DNA of 7,563 bases from DATBWZ01 sp036514535 (GCA_036514535.1 DATBWZ010000046.1:1-7563); one strand, 5' to 3'. Shown: positions 1-6,385, counted from the first letter of the stretch. The notes: generated by a model from the letters alone, not told the origin. Made by a program: numbers and translations.

Positions 1-588
1 AACAATCACCCTGCCATCGCCTGTCCTGACCTGGTCGTGCCATGCCCTTCCTGAAGTGAGCGCGCCTGTTTGCCTGAAGCGTATGTCATTATGGGAATAG
101 ATCTCTGATAAGTTGAGAATCTTCCCTGCCGCATCCACACCGCCGGTAACAAGCAATGAATCTTCGGTTATGAACGACACCCCGAACCGCTCCCTTCTGC
201 TCATATCATTCTGCAGTCTTGCGAAGCTTCCCTTGTTGCTAAAGAATACATTCAGCGTTTTTCTCTTTCCTTCTTCAATGCTGAACTCTGATGTCCTGCC
301 CCGGGAGATAATTTCCCCTGCGGCGTTTTTTGCCTCCGCCACAACCCTTAATGGAACGCCTGTCGGCATTCCGCTCAGTGAACCAGCCCGCGCCTCCACA
401 GGGGACTCCTGTTGTTTTATTATTTCCTCCCTGCTGTAAACAGTTATGGCAATAGTTGATGCCCCATCAAGAGGCGACTGGTCCGGTGGATAGACCAGTT
501 GCAAATCCGCAAATCCGGAGTATCTGTCCGAACAGGAACATTGGATAATTAAAATAATTAATGACAGGCAAATAAAATATCTTACCAT
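1..588 (-). CDS. Kelch-repeat lipoprotein, partial (C-terminus beyond left edge)
   Basis: An open frame of 196 codons reads leftward from ATG at 588 to base 1 without a stop, so only the N-terminal part is present. Residues 1-16 form a hydrophobic signal peptide. Cys17 (IIQC) or Cys19 would be the lipidated residue, though Gln at -1 makes the lipobox degenerate. Residues about 25-118 are a beta-rich domain I do not recognise. From about residue 130 a kelch / galactose-oxidase-central type blade begins: an RRERFG start, then LLVTGG (145-150), an SEIY motif (161-164), GALTSGRAWHD (175-185) and the start of another blade, DGRVIV. Kelch blades normally come in sets of five to seven, so several hundred residues probably lie outside the window. 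The start overlaps the upstream gene's stop by 7 nt (ATGGTAA) and has no clear ribosome site, which fits translational coupling. It is probably an envelope or surface binding protein; its ligand is unknown. Confidence 0.8.
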   Translation of the reverse strand, partial: MVRYFICLSLIILIIQCSCSDRYSGFADLQLVYPPDQSPLDGASTIAITVYSREEIIKQQESPVEARAGSLSGMPTGVPLRVVAEAKNAAGEIISRGRTSEFSIEEGKRKTLNVFFSNKGSFARLQNDMSRRERFGVSFITEDSLLVTGGVDAAGKILNLSEIYSHNDIRFRQTGALTSGRAWHDQVRTGDGRVIV

Positions 589-1616
589 TTTATGACTACT
601 GAACCGCTTTTTTCTTTCTCCGACCTGTTATTGTATAAATAGATCCCTGCCCCTGTTCCTGCAATGCTGGAAATCCCGGACCAGAACCACCATTTTTTGT
701 AAAATGGTGTGCCCGCCCTGTCAGTGCTGGCATTGGTCCCATCCTCTATTGCCGGATGTGAAGGAATATCTATTTTCTTAAAATTGTATTCCTTCATGGT
801 TATCTCACCGCCATTCTTTGTAACATAAATCAGCGTTTCGGCATTGCATGCATCACAGAGCGACTTTGCTGTCTCCCATCCGCTTCCAGAGGCAAGGCTC
901 AGGTGCTCTGTTTCACTAAGTCTTCCGGCAAAGATCATTGACTCTTTGTTAATATCCATAATGCTGTAATAAGAATCGTGTTCATTTTTAATGCCATGCA
1001 ATCTTGGCGTAAGTTTGATCTCCTGCGGAGGATTTAAACGGATTTCTCCGTCAAGCGTTATGGAGGGGTATCTTGAACAGATATAAGCGTTGATATTTTC
1101 ATCCCTGAATGTTTTTTTCACTGAATGGAATTTTCTTATTATCTTCGGTGAGAAGATTCTTCTGTCCGGTTCAAAATTTTTGTCTATGGAAAGGATGCTG
1201 AGAAATGCCATTTTAGCTTTTCGCTCCCTGTTTGTCAGGGAATAGATTGCGGCAAGATAAAAATGTGATGTGTTAAGATCTGTGTAATCTTTGAGAAAAG
1301 AAATGGATCCTTCAAAATCAGAAATGGCTCTTTTAAATTCGCTCTCGGCCCTGTTGAATTCCATGTTGTTGTATAATTCCCTGCCGTGTCTGAGGCTCTT
1401 ATTGCCGCGGGACTGAAAATCATTGTTCTTATCCAATTCCCCGGGAAGAATAACTTCCCGGCACCCTCTACCTGCGGCCCGGAGCCCGGTAATGGTTGTC
1501 TCAATGTCATCCTTTTCCGCGCCAATGCCTTTAAGCACGATCGTCCCGGCATCAAATGGAAACGCTGCGCCTTTCACGAGAATTATGCAGATCAATATTG
1601 ATATAATCCTATTCAT
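582..1616 (-). CDS. TPR-like envelope protein with C-terminal Trp-rich membrane anchor
   Basis: This 344-residue protein has no family I can name with certainty. Residues 1-18 look like a Sec signal peptide. Residues about 75-145 form TPR-like helical hairpins (GRELYNNMEFNRAESEFKRA, then FYLAAIYSLTNRERKAKMAF). They lead into DKNFEPDRRIFSPKIIRKF (145-163), which resembles the 'DP..FSPK' element that often ends such TPR units in deltaproteobacterial-type proteins. Residues about 178-225 (PSITLDG, then PPQEIKL and RLHGIK) may be a degenerate PEGA-like beta module. Residues 305-330 (FYKKWWFW and a small-residue helix) are a single membrane anchor, followed by a charged tail ending in VVIKW. The start overlaps the sigma factor stop by 8 nt and lacks a clear ribosome site, so translation is probably coupled. 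A scaffold or sensor role is inferred only from the domains; it could also relate to control of the sigma factor. Confidence 0.8.
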   Translation of the reverse strand: MNRIISILICIILVKGAAFPFDAGTIVLKGIGAEKDDIETTITGLRAAGRGCREVILPGELDKNNDFQSRGNKSLRHGRELYNNMEFNRAESEFKRAISDFEGSISFLKDYTDLNTSHFYLAAIYSLTNRERKAKMAFLSILSIDKNFEPDRRIFSPKIIRKFHSVKKTFRDENINAYICSRYPSITLDGEIRLNPPQEIKLTPRLHGIKNEHDSYYSIMDINKESMIFAGRLSETEHLSLASGSGWETAKSLCDACNAETLIYVTKNGGEITMKEYNFKKIDIPSHPAIEDGTNASTDRAGTPFYKKWWFWSGISSIAGTGAGIYLYNNRSEKEKSGSVVIKW

Positions 1617-2232
1617 TTCTGGCTGTTAAGATTTTTCGCAATCTGTCAATTCCCTTCCTGTGTATGCGGGATATCTGTGATACAGAGATTTTCAATTCTT
1701 CAGCGATCTCAAGAAGGTTCATATCCTTAAAGTAAACGGCTTTGATTACCGTTCGCTCCCTCTCAGGCAGTTTGCCTATTGCCTTGTTGAGCCATATTCT
1801 TTTTTCTTTGTTTAATAATTTGTTCTCCACTTCATTTTCCTGATGTTCGCTTAGCAGGTGTATTGTGGCAATGGAGTTGACCGTTTCGCCAAACTCATTC
1901 AGGGAACCGTAACTGTGAGATTCAGATTCCCTTATTATGTTTCTTTCAAGGAAACTGTTTGTGCATCCGAGGAATTGAATGGTGCTGTCCGCTCTCAGTG
2001 TCTTGTCATACCTGAGCGCGTCAAGGATTGCGCCTCTTACGCGATAATAGGCATAGGTTCTGAAACTGCAATTAAGAGCAGGGTTATACCTCCCTGCTGC
2101 CTCCACAAGCCCGACCCTGCCGTGAGACTCAAGGTCTTCGGCGCTGATATCCGCCGGAATAGACCTTTTAATCTTGCAGACAATTGCCCTGACAAATGGC
2201 AGATAGTCTTTTATTAATGCTTCCTTGTCCAT
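1609..2232 (-). CDS. FliA/sigma-28-family RNA polymerase sigma factor
   Basis: This 207-residue sigma-70-family factor resembles FliA/WhiG. Region 2 spans about residues 5-75. It carries the core-binding DLESHGRVGLVEAAGRYNP segment and FRTYAYYRVRGAILDALR, which matches the FliA-type 'F.tYA..RIRGAmlDeLR' that contacts the -10 element. Region 3 (about 85-140) is poorly conserved. Region 4 spans about 145-203: LPERER, then a helix-turn-helix (LLEIAEELKISVSQISRIHRKGIDRLR) that reads the -35 element. The length is close to usual for FliA. I chose ATG at 2232 because AAGGG lies 5 nt upstream; an in-frame TTG at 2259 has no ribosome site. It is the first gene of the leftward operon and lies divergent to the T3SS operon, whose upstream region carries a FliA-type promoter. 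It therefore probably activates that operon (inference). No FlgM-like anti-sigma gene is visible. Confidence 0.93.
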   Translation of the reverse strand: MDKEALIKDYLPFVRAIVCKIKRSIPADISAEDLESHGRVGLVEAAGRYNPALNCSFRTYAYYRVRGAILDALRYDKTLRADSTIQFLGCTNSFLERNIIRESESHSYGSLNEFGETVNSIATIHLLSEHQENEVENKLLNKEKRIWLNKAIGKLPERERTVIKAVYFKDMNLLEIAEELKISVSQISRIHRKGIDRLRKILTARNE

Positions 2233-2237
2233 AAATA

Positions 2238-2242
2238 CCCTT
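2238..2242 (-). promoter_or_regulatory. Ribosome binding site fixing the sigma factor start
   Basis: On the minus strand, AAGGG lies 5 nt before the ATG at 2232. The upstream TTG alternative at 2259 is preceded only by T-rich sequence without a Shine-Dalgarno match. This supports the 207-residue protein rather than a 216-residue one. Confidence 0.6.
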
Positions 2243-2360
2243 GAGAAACAATTTTCCAAACAAAAATTTACTAAAGTTTTACATTTAATATGGGCGTGTT
2301 CAAGAAATTTCTTTAACTTTTTGTAAAATATTTTCCTAAAATTACCTACATAATTGTCAC

Positions 2361-2374
2361 TTCAAAATTTTGAA
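2361..2374. repeat. 14-bp perfect palindrome, possible operator
   Basis: TTCAAAATTTTGAA reads identically on both strands. It sits about 130 bp before the sigma factor start and about 140 bp before the rightward promoter. It could be a dimeric regulator site, but its pure A/T core in an AT-rich region means chance is a real alternative. Confidence 0.35.
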
Positions 2375-2447
2375 TTTAATTTTAAGCGGTTTTTTAAATA
2401 GTTACAGGCTTAATAGGTTTGAGAGTTTGGTAATAATAATTTAAGAT

Positions 2448-2476
2448 TGCTGTGATTAAATCAATTACAAACAGCA
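2448..2476. repeat. Inverted repeat upstream of the sigma-28-type promoter
   Basis: TGCTGT (2448-2453) and ACAGCA (2471-2476) are perfect inverted arms around a 17-nt spacer. The spacer contains a smaller inverted element, GATT-A-AATC (2454-2462). The element ends about 27 bp before the -35 box, a position suited to an activator or repressor. No known regulator family is recognised. Confidence 0.3.
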
Positions 2477-2481
2477 TAAAA

Positions 2482-2514
2482 TTTTTTTTTTGCAAAAAAT
2501 GTGAAAATTTTTTT
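2482..2514. other. Phased A/T tracts (probable intrinsic bend / UP-like element)
   Basis: Three tracts, T10 (2482-2491), A6 (2494-2499) and A4T7 (2504-2514), are centred roughly 10 to 12 bp apart, about one helical turn. They lie directly upstream of and within the -35 region of the rightward promoter. Such phasing usually bends DNA and can act like an UP element contacting the RNA polymerase alpha subunit. The role here is inferred. Confidence 0.45.
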
Positions 2515-2529
2515 AAGAACAACCGATAA
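2503..2529 (+). promoter_or_regulatory. FliA/sigma-28-type promoter of the T3SS operon
   Basis: The -35 box GAAAATTT (2503-2510) matches the enterobacterial FliA consensus TAAAGTTT at 6 of 8 positions. An 11-nt spacer, the canonical length, follows. The -10 box ACCGATAA (2522-2529) matches GCCGATAA at 7 of 8. The match is 13 of 16 overall. Transcription would start near 2536-2540, giving a leader of about 30 nt before the ribosome site and start at 2567. The divergent gene encodes a FliA-like sigma factor, which makes functional pairing likely. Confidence 0.75.
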
Positions 2530-2551
2530 ATATATTATTGAAGGAAAATAA

Positions 2552-2558
2552 AAGGAGG
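2552..2558 (+). promoter_or_regulatory. Strong ribosome binding site, first PKD lipoprotein gene
   Basis: AAGGAGG is a full anti-16S match. It lies only 2 nt from the ATG at 2561 but 8 nt from the in-frame ATG at 2567, so the second ATG is the likely start. The strength suggests high expression of the operon's first gene. Confidence 0.8.
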
Positions 2559-2566
2559 GGATGCAG

Positions 2567-4180
2567 ATGAAAAGTGAAAGATTAATACTTGTATTGCTAT
2601 GTGCTGCGGTTGTTATTATTGGATGTGGCGGAAATGGCAAAGGAAACAATCCGCCAATTGCTGATGCTGGCAGCGACGCTGTGCTGTCCATTAATGATTT
2701 ATACAGTCTTGACGGTTCCGGAAGTTCTGATCCTGACGGCGACGCTCTGGGCTATATATGGTCAATTGTATCGGCAGTTCAGGGAGACGAGCCCATATTT
2801 GTGGACAGGGATAGGGTTGACCCCATTTTCATTCCATACGAAAAGGGTGAATTCAGGCTTCAACTCAGGGTAACGGACGGCAAGAAGTGGAGCGAGCCGG
2901 ACGAGGTGGTTCTGACAGCCGTTGCGGACAGATACGAACCGGTTGCGAAGATTGCATTCACTCCGGAGAATCCAAAATACGGCGATATGCTCTGTGTTTC
3001 CGGCAGCGGAAGCATTGACCCAAATAACGACCCGCTGGGTTTCGGGTGGGAAATCCTGCTCTCTCCCCATACAATAGACCTTAATCCTGTTTCTCGCGCA
3101 TTCTCATTCCCTGCGCAGAGCATTAGTGGCAGTCAGTACAGATTCAGGCTTACAGTGGATGACTCGGTCTTTGCCAGCGCACCGGCAGAGGCAGGGGTGA
3201 CCATTGCGAATACACCGCCCGAGGCGGATGCAGGCGCGGATGTTGTGCTGAATGGTAGTGCGCCTCCATACGATTATCGCCTAACTGGCTCTGCTACGGA
3301 TGCTGATGGGGACGCTCTAAGCTATGAATGGCTTATCTACCGGAGCCCATCCGGCAGCGTTACGAATATCTCCAATTCCTCTGTCATAGATCCGCTGTTT
3401 ACCGCAAATTCAGAGGGCTTTTATGTGCTGAGATTAAGGGCTTTTGATGGGAATGCGTGGTCTCAGCCGGATTACATAACCCTGTGCAAGGGCGCAGGAT
3501 GCCCTGATTCCGAGGCGGTCAGTATTTCGCCCGTATCAATAAACCTTCATCCTGTTCCAGACCCGAATACCGGGAAATACACAGCGCAGTTCAACCCGAG
3601 CAGCGTTCTTACAATCCTGAGCCCGGCAGTAGGCTCCTCAGGGGCAACCAGATGGGTAACGCTCTGGAGCCCCGCAGATGCGGATATTAGCGTATTGGAT
3701 CCCTCTTCCCCGCTCAATACAACGCTTATGTTTGAGGGAAACATTAACCTTGTGCATTCAGAATTTATCCTCAGACTGGAAGCGGATTACGGGAATTACG
3801 AAGCACCAAGCAATTTCACTTTCATTAAAAGTTCATCGGATACATCAAGCGACCTCATTGTAAACTTTGTAAATGATGCACCGGCAGTTGATGTGAACAA
3901 TATAGTGCATACACTGGATCCATCCCGCGTATATCAGCGGATTCCCATCTCCATAACTGCCGCAGATCCGGATGGAGATTTGTTGGATTTCCATTGGTCA
4001 GTGGTGTCAAAACCCGCAAACAGCGAGGCATTCTTCTCCGTGGATACAAACAGGGCTGATCCTGTATTCTATGCGGGAAAGGGAAGGGATGCCGTCGGAG
4101 AGTATGTTCTGAGAATAATTGCTGAGGATTTGCTTGGGGATTCAACGGTTAAGCAATTTTCTGTGAAGATTCAGGAGTGA
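2567..4180 (+). CDS. Multi-PKD-domain lipoprotein, first gene of the T3SS operon
   Basis: This 537-residue protein starts with a classic lipoprotein signal peptide (basic start, hydrophobic run, IIGC with Cys20 as the lipidation site), followed by a Gly/Asn-rich linker. The rest is a string of PKD / immunoglobulin-like beta modules: about 28-120, 121-215, 216-310, a more divergent one at about 311-434, and 436-537. Modules 1 and 3 share PP.ADAG near their start, D.DGDALSY.W in the middle, and DP.F, G.F or G.Y.L and DG..WS.PD near the end. The DPDGD-type loops may bind calcium. PKD modules usually act as rigid spacers or surface adhesion units. The gene sits 5 nt before a paralogue and heads the operon containing sctI and sctJ. 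Its role in secretion, perhaps as an outer-membrane component or adhesin, is inferred and not known. Confidence 0.88.
   Translation: MKSERLILVLLCAAVVIIGCGGNGKGNNPPIADAGSDAVLSINDLYSLDGSGSSDPDGDALGYIWSIVSAVQGDEPIFVDRDRVDPIFIPYEKGEFRLQLRVTDGKKWSEPDEVVLTAVADRYEPVAKIAFTPENPKYGDMLCVSGSGSIDPNNDPLGFGWEILLSPHTIDLNPVSRAFSFPAQSISGSQYRFRLTVDDSVFASAPAEAGVTIANTPPEADAGADVVLNGSAPPYDYRLTGSATDADGDALSYEWLIYRSPSGSVTNISNSSVIDPLFTANSEGFYVLRLRAFDGNAWSQPDYITLCKGAGCPDSEAVSISPVSINLHPVPDPNTGKYTAQFNPSSVLTILSPAVGSSGATRWVTLWSPADADISVLDPSSPLNTTLMFEGNINLVHSEFILRLEADYGNYEAPSNFTFIKSSSDTSSDLIVNFVNDAPAVDVNNIVHTLDPSRVYQRIPISITAADPDGDLLDFHWSVVSKPANSEAFFSVDTNRADPVFYAGKGRDAVGEYVLRIIAEDLLGDSTVKQFSVKIQE
4173..4177 (+). promoter_or_regulatory. 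Ribosome binding site inside the preceding gene's end
   Basis: AGGAG lies 8 nt before the ATG at 4186. It overlaps the alternative GTG start at 4177, which could not use it, so the ATG is preferred. The site lies within the last codons of the first PKD lipoprotein gene, which fits coupled translation. Confidence 0.7.
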
Positions 4181-4185
4181 AAAAT

Positions 4186-5895
4186 ATGAAAGGATGCAAT
4201 GCCAAATTTTTACTGTTTATAATTTCTGCGCTTATTTTGAGTTGCGGTAGCAGAAACAGCAACATTCCGCCGGTAGCGGTTATTGATCCGGAATTAATGA
4301 CATTTATAGGGCAGCCTGTCCGGCTTGACGGAACGAAGAGCATGGATCCAAACGGCGACAATATTTCATTCTCATGGGAGATAAGATCGGCGCCGTCCGG
4401 AAGCAATCCGGTTCTCGGTGATGCAGAAACTCCGTTTCCGGTTTTTGTCAGCGATAAGGATGGTGTTTACAGGGTGCTTCTGGTTGTGTCCGATGGAACC
4501 GAAGAGAGCAAGCCGGCAGAGGGGACGATAAAGGTTTTTGCGGATAATTATGTCCCGATCGCCGATGCAGGCGAGGACATGGATGTTTACATAACGGATG
4601 AGGTGGAATTAAATGGCTCAATGAGCGCAGATCCGGTGAACAGGACGCTCAATTTTTTATGGTCATTTGAATCAAAGCCCGATGGAAGCATCATAGGCAT
4701 TGTCCAAAACAATTCACCTGTTGCGAAATTTAAACCCGATGTTCCGCATTCTTCTTATGTAGTTAAACTTGTTGTAAATAATGGAATGTTCAGTTCGGTT
4801 CCTGATCTTGTTAATGTGAGGATATTAAACAGTCTCCCTGTGGCAGATGCAGGCGCTGACGCTTTAGTGCATCCGGGTCAGGAGATTCGGCTTCACGGAA
4901 TTGGCAGCGATGCGGACAACGATGAAATTAAAATGTTTTCATGGAGCATCATTTCGCATCCCGGCGCATCAGAAACGGTTTTTCTTGAAAATTCAGATGC
5001 CCCGAATCCCATCCTTTATACAGATCCCGATGTTCTCGGAGATTATGTGATTGAACTGAAGGTTTACGATGGATATGACTGGAGCGAACCGGATGCGGTT
5101 GTTGTTTCCATGAAGGATCTACCCCCGGACATAATCTTAGAGACTACAAAAACAGTAGGGCACTGTTTTAGAAAGAACGCCAGCGGTCAATGGGAATTTT
5201 TTACCGCAAACACAAATGAACCATCCTGCCCCTGGGCTGACAGGCTGTTTCTGCCGGGGGTTGTCTCGGATCCGGAGGGAGACCCGTTTAACTGCCAGTG
5301 GACTGTTGTCGGCAAACCACCGGAAGCGCCCATGCCTGTTTTTCAAAATGAATTCCAGTGTTCAACCTATGCGGATATAAAGAGTCAAGCTGCTAAAATT
5401 CTAGGGAAATACACATTCCGGCTGACTGCAACCGATAAATACGGCGTATCAGCCTCTAAGGACATTGTGGTTACGGTGACGAACCGCCCGCCCATGAGCG
5501 GCGGCTGTATCTCAAATTGCAATCAGAGCATAATCTATAATATGTGTTATGCCAAATTATTTTTTCAGTGTTATACAAATCAAGCAATCCAGTTTTTTCT
5601 GTCCACAGCCGGAGCCGATCCGGATAACGATCCGGTATTCAATAAATTCTTTTTTTCCTCGGGTAAATTAAACTGTGTCGCATCAAATGGAGTATGGTGC
5701 GATAACTGGCAGACTTGCGGTTCGTCGCTTATCCTTAATGCTCAGATATCAGGTCAATGCAGTAATAACGCCACATGGGAAGGGACGACCAAGGTGAAGA
5801 TTAGTTTTCGCGACCCATTTTGGGCGGAATACAATACCCCGAATGAAGCCGCCAGTTTTACTGTAGATTGTTCAAGTTTACTATGTCCACTGTAA
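4186..5895 (+). CDS. Second multi-PKD lipoprotein with Cys-rich C-terminal region
   Basis: This 569-residue paralogue of the preceding protein has a lipoprotein signal peptide ending in ILSC (Cys20). Three clear PKD-like modules follow at about 27-118, 121-214 and 215-310, with repeated elements such as P.ADAG, D.DND, YVI.L or YVVKL and DG.DWSEPD. A fourth module at about 312-433 keeps SDPEGDPFNCQW and GKYTFRLTATDKYG. The last about 130 residues retain a PKD-like trace (AGADPDNDPVFNKF) but have little else recognisable. Apart from Cys4 and the lipobox Cys, all cysteines fall after residue 320: 14 of them, an even number, which suggests disulphides in an exported domain. The gene starts 5 nt after its neighbour's stop and 51 nt separate it from sctI. 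It is probably anchored in the outer membrane; a role as tip, adhesin or secretin-associated factor of the T3SS is speculation. Confidence 0.88.
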   Translation: MKGCNAKFLLFIISALILSCGSRNSNIPPVAVIDPELMTFIGQPVRLDGTKSMDPNGDNISFSWEIRSAPSGSNPVLGDAETPFPVFVSDKDGVYRVLLVVSDGTEESKPAEGTIKVFADNYVPIADAGEDMDVYITDEVELNGSMSADPVNRTLNFLWSFESKPDGSIIGIVQNNSPVAKFKPDVPHSSYVVKLVVNNGMFSSVPDLVNVRILNSLPVADAGADALVHPGQEIRLHGIGSDADNDEIKMFSWSIISHPGASETVFLENSDAPNPILYTDPDVLGDYVIELKVYDGYDWSEPDAVVVSMKDLPPDIILETTKTVGHCFRKNASGQWEFFTANTNEPSCPWADRLFLPGVVSDPEGDPFNCQWTVVGKPPEAPMPVFQNEFQCSTYADIKSQAAKILGKYTFRLTATDKYGVSASKDIVVTVTNRPPMSGGCISNCNQSIIYNMCYAKLFFQCYTNQAIQFFLSTAGADPDNDPVFNKFFFSSGKLNCVASNGVWCDNWQTCGSSLILNAQISGQCSNNATWEGTTKVKISFRDPFWAEYNTPNEAASFTVDCSSLLCPL

Positions 5896-5933
5896 GTTGA
5901 AGAGGCTTGGTATGCATGTAGAAAAGGTTTGCA

Positions 5934-5939
5934 GGGAGG
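5934..5939 (+). promoter_or_regulatory. Ribosome binding site fixing the sctI start
   Basis: GGGAGG lies 7 nt before the ATG at 5947. A TTG at 5929 in the same frame starts upstream of this site and has no ribosome site of its own, so the shorter protein is chosen. Confidence 0.75.
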
Positions 5940-5946
5940 TGTCTGT

Positions 5947-6375
5947 ATGATAAATGGTGTTTCAGGAGCAAAGGGCTGTCAGGGGCTGAGCGGCGCCAAG
6001 GTTGCAAAGACGAAGGACAGCGGTTTCAAATCCAGGATGCAGATGGTGTCTGGGTTGAATGACACAACTGTGGGAGAAAGCAGGGGCGCGGAACCGAACC
6101 GGATAGAAAGTGGAGTTATTGATAAAAGCCGGCAGGTGCGAAGCCCGCTGGACAGTGGACGGGTGCTCAGCGATATATTCAAAAATCTTGAGACAGGGCA
6201 GAAGAAGATGGATGACATTCTAAAAATCTCTATGAGCGGGGTGAAACTTTCGCAGGAAGAATTGCTTGCTCTTCAGGTAAGGGTCTACAAATTTACACGG
6301 GAAGTGGAATTGATAAGCAAACTTGTGGAGAAGGGAACATCCGGCATGAAACAGGTTGTAAATACCCAGATATAA
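5947..6375 (+). CDS. sctI: Type III secretion inner-rod protein SctI (YscI/HrpB/PrgJ family)
   Basis: This 142-residue protein would polymerise in small numbers as the inner rod/adapter inside the T3SS needle complex, joining the export apparatus to the needle. The family signature is in the C-terminal third (about residues 98-142). KLSQEELLALQVRVYKFTRE, then VELISKLVEKGTSGMKQVV and a terminal NTQI match the usual 'LS.eelL.lQ..v..ys..vElvSKvv.K.t..vktll.tQ' pattern. The first about 70 residues are low-complexity and probably disordered (GAKGCQGLSGAK), as is common, and this protein is slightly longer than typical. There is no signal peptide, which fits a substrate of the T3SS itself. Position directly before sctJ is the standard I-J order of ysc-type operons. 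The call is strong because C-terminus and neighbour agree. Confidence 0.88.
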   Translation: MINGVSGAKGCQGLSGAKVAKTKDSGFKSRMQMVSGLNDTTVGESRGAEPNRIESGVIDKSRQVRSPLDSGRVLSDIFKNLETGQKKMDDILKISMSGVKLSQEELLALQVRVYKFTREVELISKLVEKGTSGMKQVVNTQI

Positions 6376-6385
6376 ATTGGGAATT

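Larger units (their letters stand above)
2233..2566. other. AT-rich divergent intergenic control region
   Basis: This 334-nt gap separates the leftward sigma operon from the rightward T3SS operon and contains no credible gene. It is far richer in A+T than the flanking coding sequence. It holds a strong FliA-type promoter reading right (2503-2529), A/T tracts just upstream of it, a 14-bp perfect palindrome (2361-2374) and a 6-bp-arm inverted repeat (2448-2476). No convincing promoter for the leftward sigma operon could be picked. It must lie here or further upstream, and only weak sigma-70-like hexamers are visible. Confidence 0.85.

Noticed and set aside
113..439. Plus-strand open frame of 108 codons
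   Set aside because: It lies antisense to the partial kelch lipoprotein gene, whose frame has a signal peptide and kelch motifs. The plus-strand frame has no ribosome site or recognisable domain.
1609..2259. Longer sigma factor starting at TTG 2259
   Set aside because: No Shine-Dalgarno sequence precedes it, and the ATG at 2232 has AAGGG at 5 nt. The nine extra residues do not match the family's N-terminus.
2272..2298. Perfect FliA -35 sequence TAAAGTTT at 2272-2279 on the plus strand
   Set aside because: At the required 11-nt spacing the following bases are TGGGCGTG, which do not resemble GCCGATAA, so this is probably a chance match in AT-rich sequence.
2276..2303. Possible leftward sigma-70-like promoter for the sigma operon (TTGAAC-N16-TAAAAC on the minus strand)
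   Set aside because: Only 4 of 6 matches in each box and a 16-nt spacer; several similar weak pairs exist in this AT-rich stretch, so it cannot be supported.
2461..2691. Minus-strand open frame of 76 codons over the divergent region
   Set aside because: Antisense to the start of the first PKD lipoprotein gene and across the promoter. Its composition reflects A/T tracts and it has no domain.
4177..5895. GTG start at 4177 for the second PKD lipoprotein (GTGA overlap with the preceding stop)
   Set aside because: The ribosome site AGGAG (4173-4177) overlaps this GTG and is spaced 8 nt from ATG 4186, which also gives a cleaner signal peptide.
5896..5946. Possible terminator or separate promoter between the second PKD gene and sctI
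   Set aside because: No stem-loop with a T-run and no FliA-type or sigma-70-type boxes were found in the 51 nt, so read-through is assumed.
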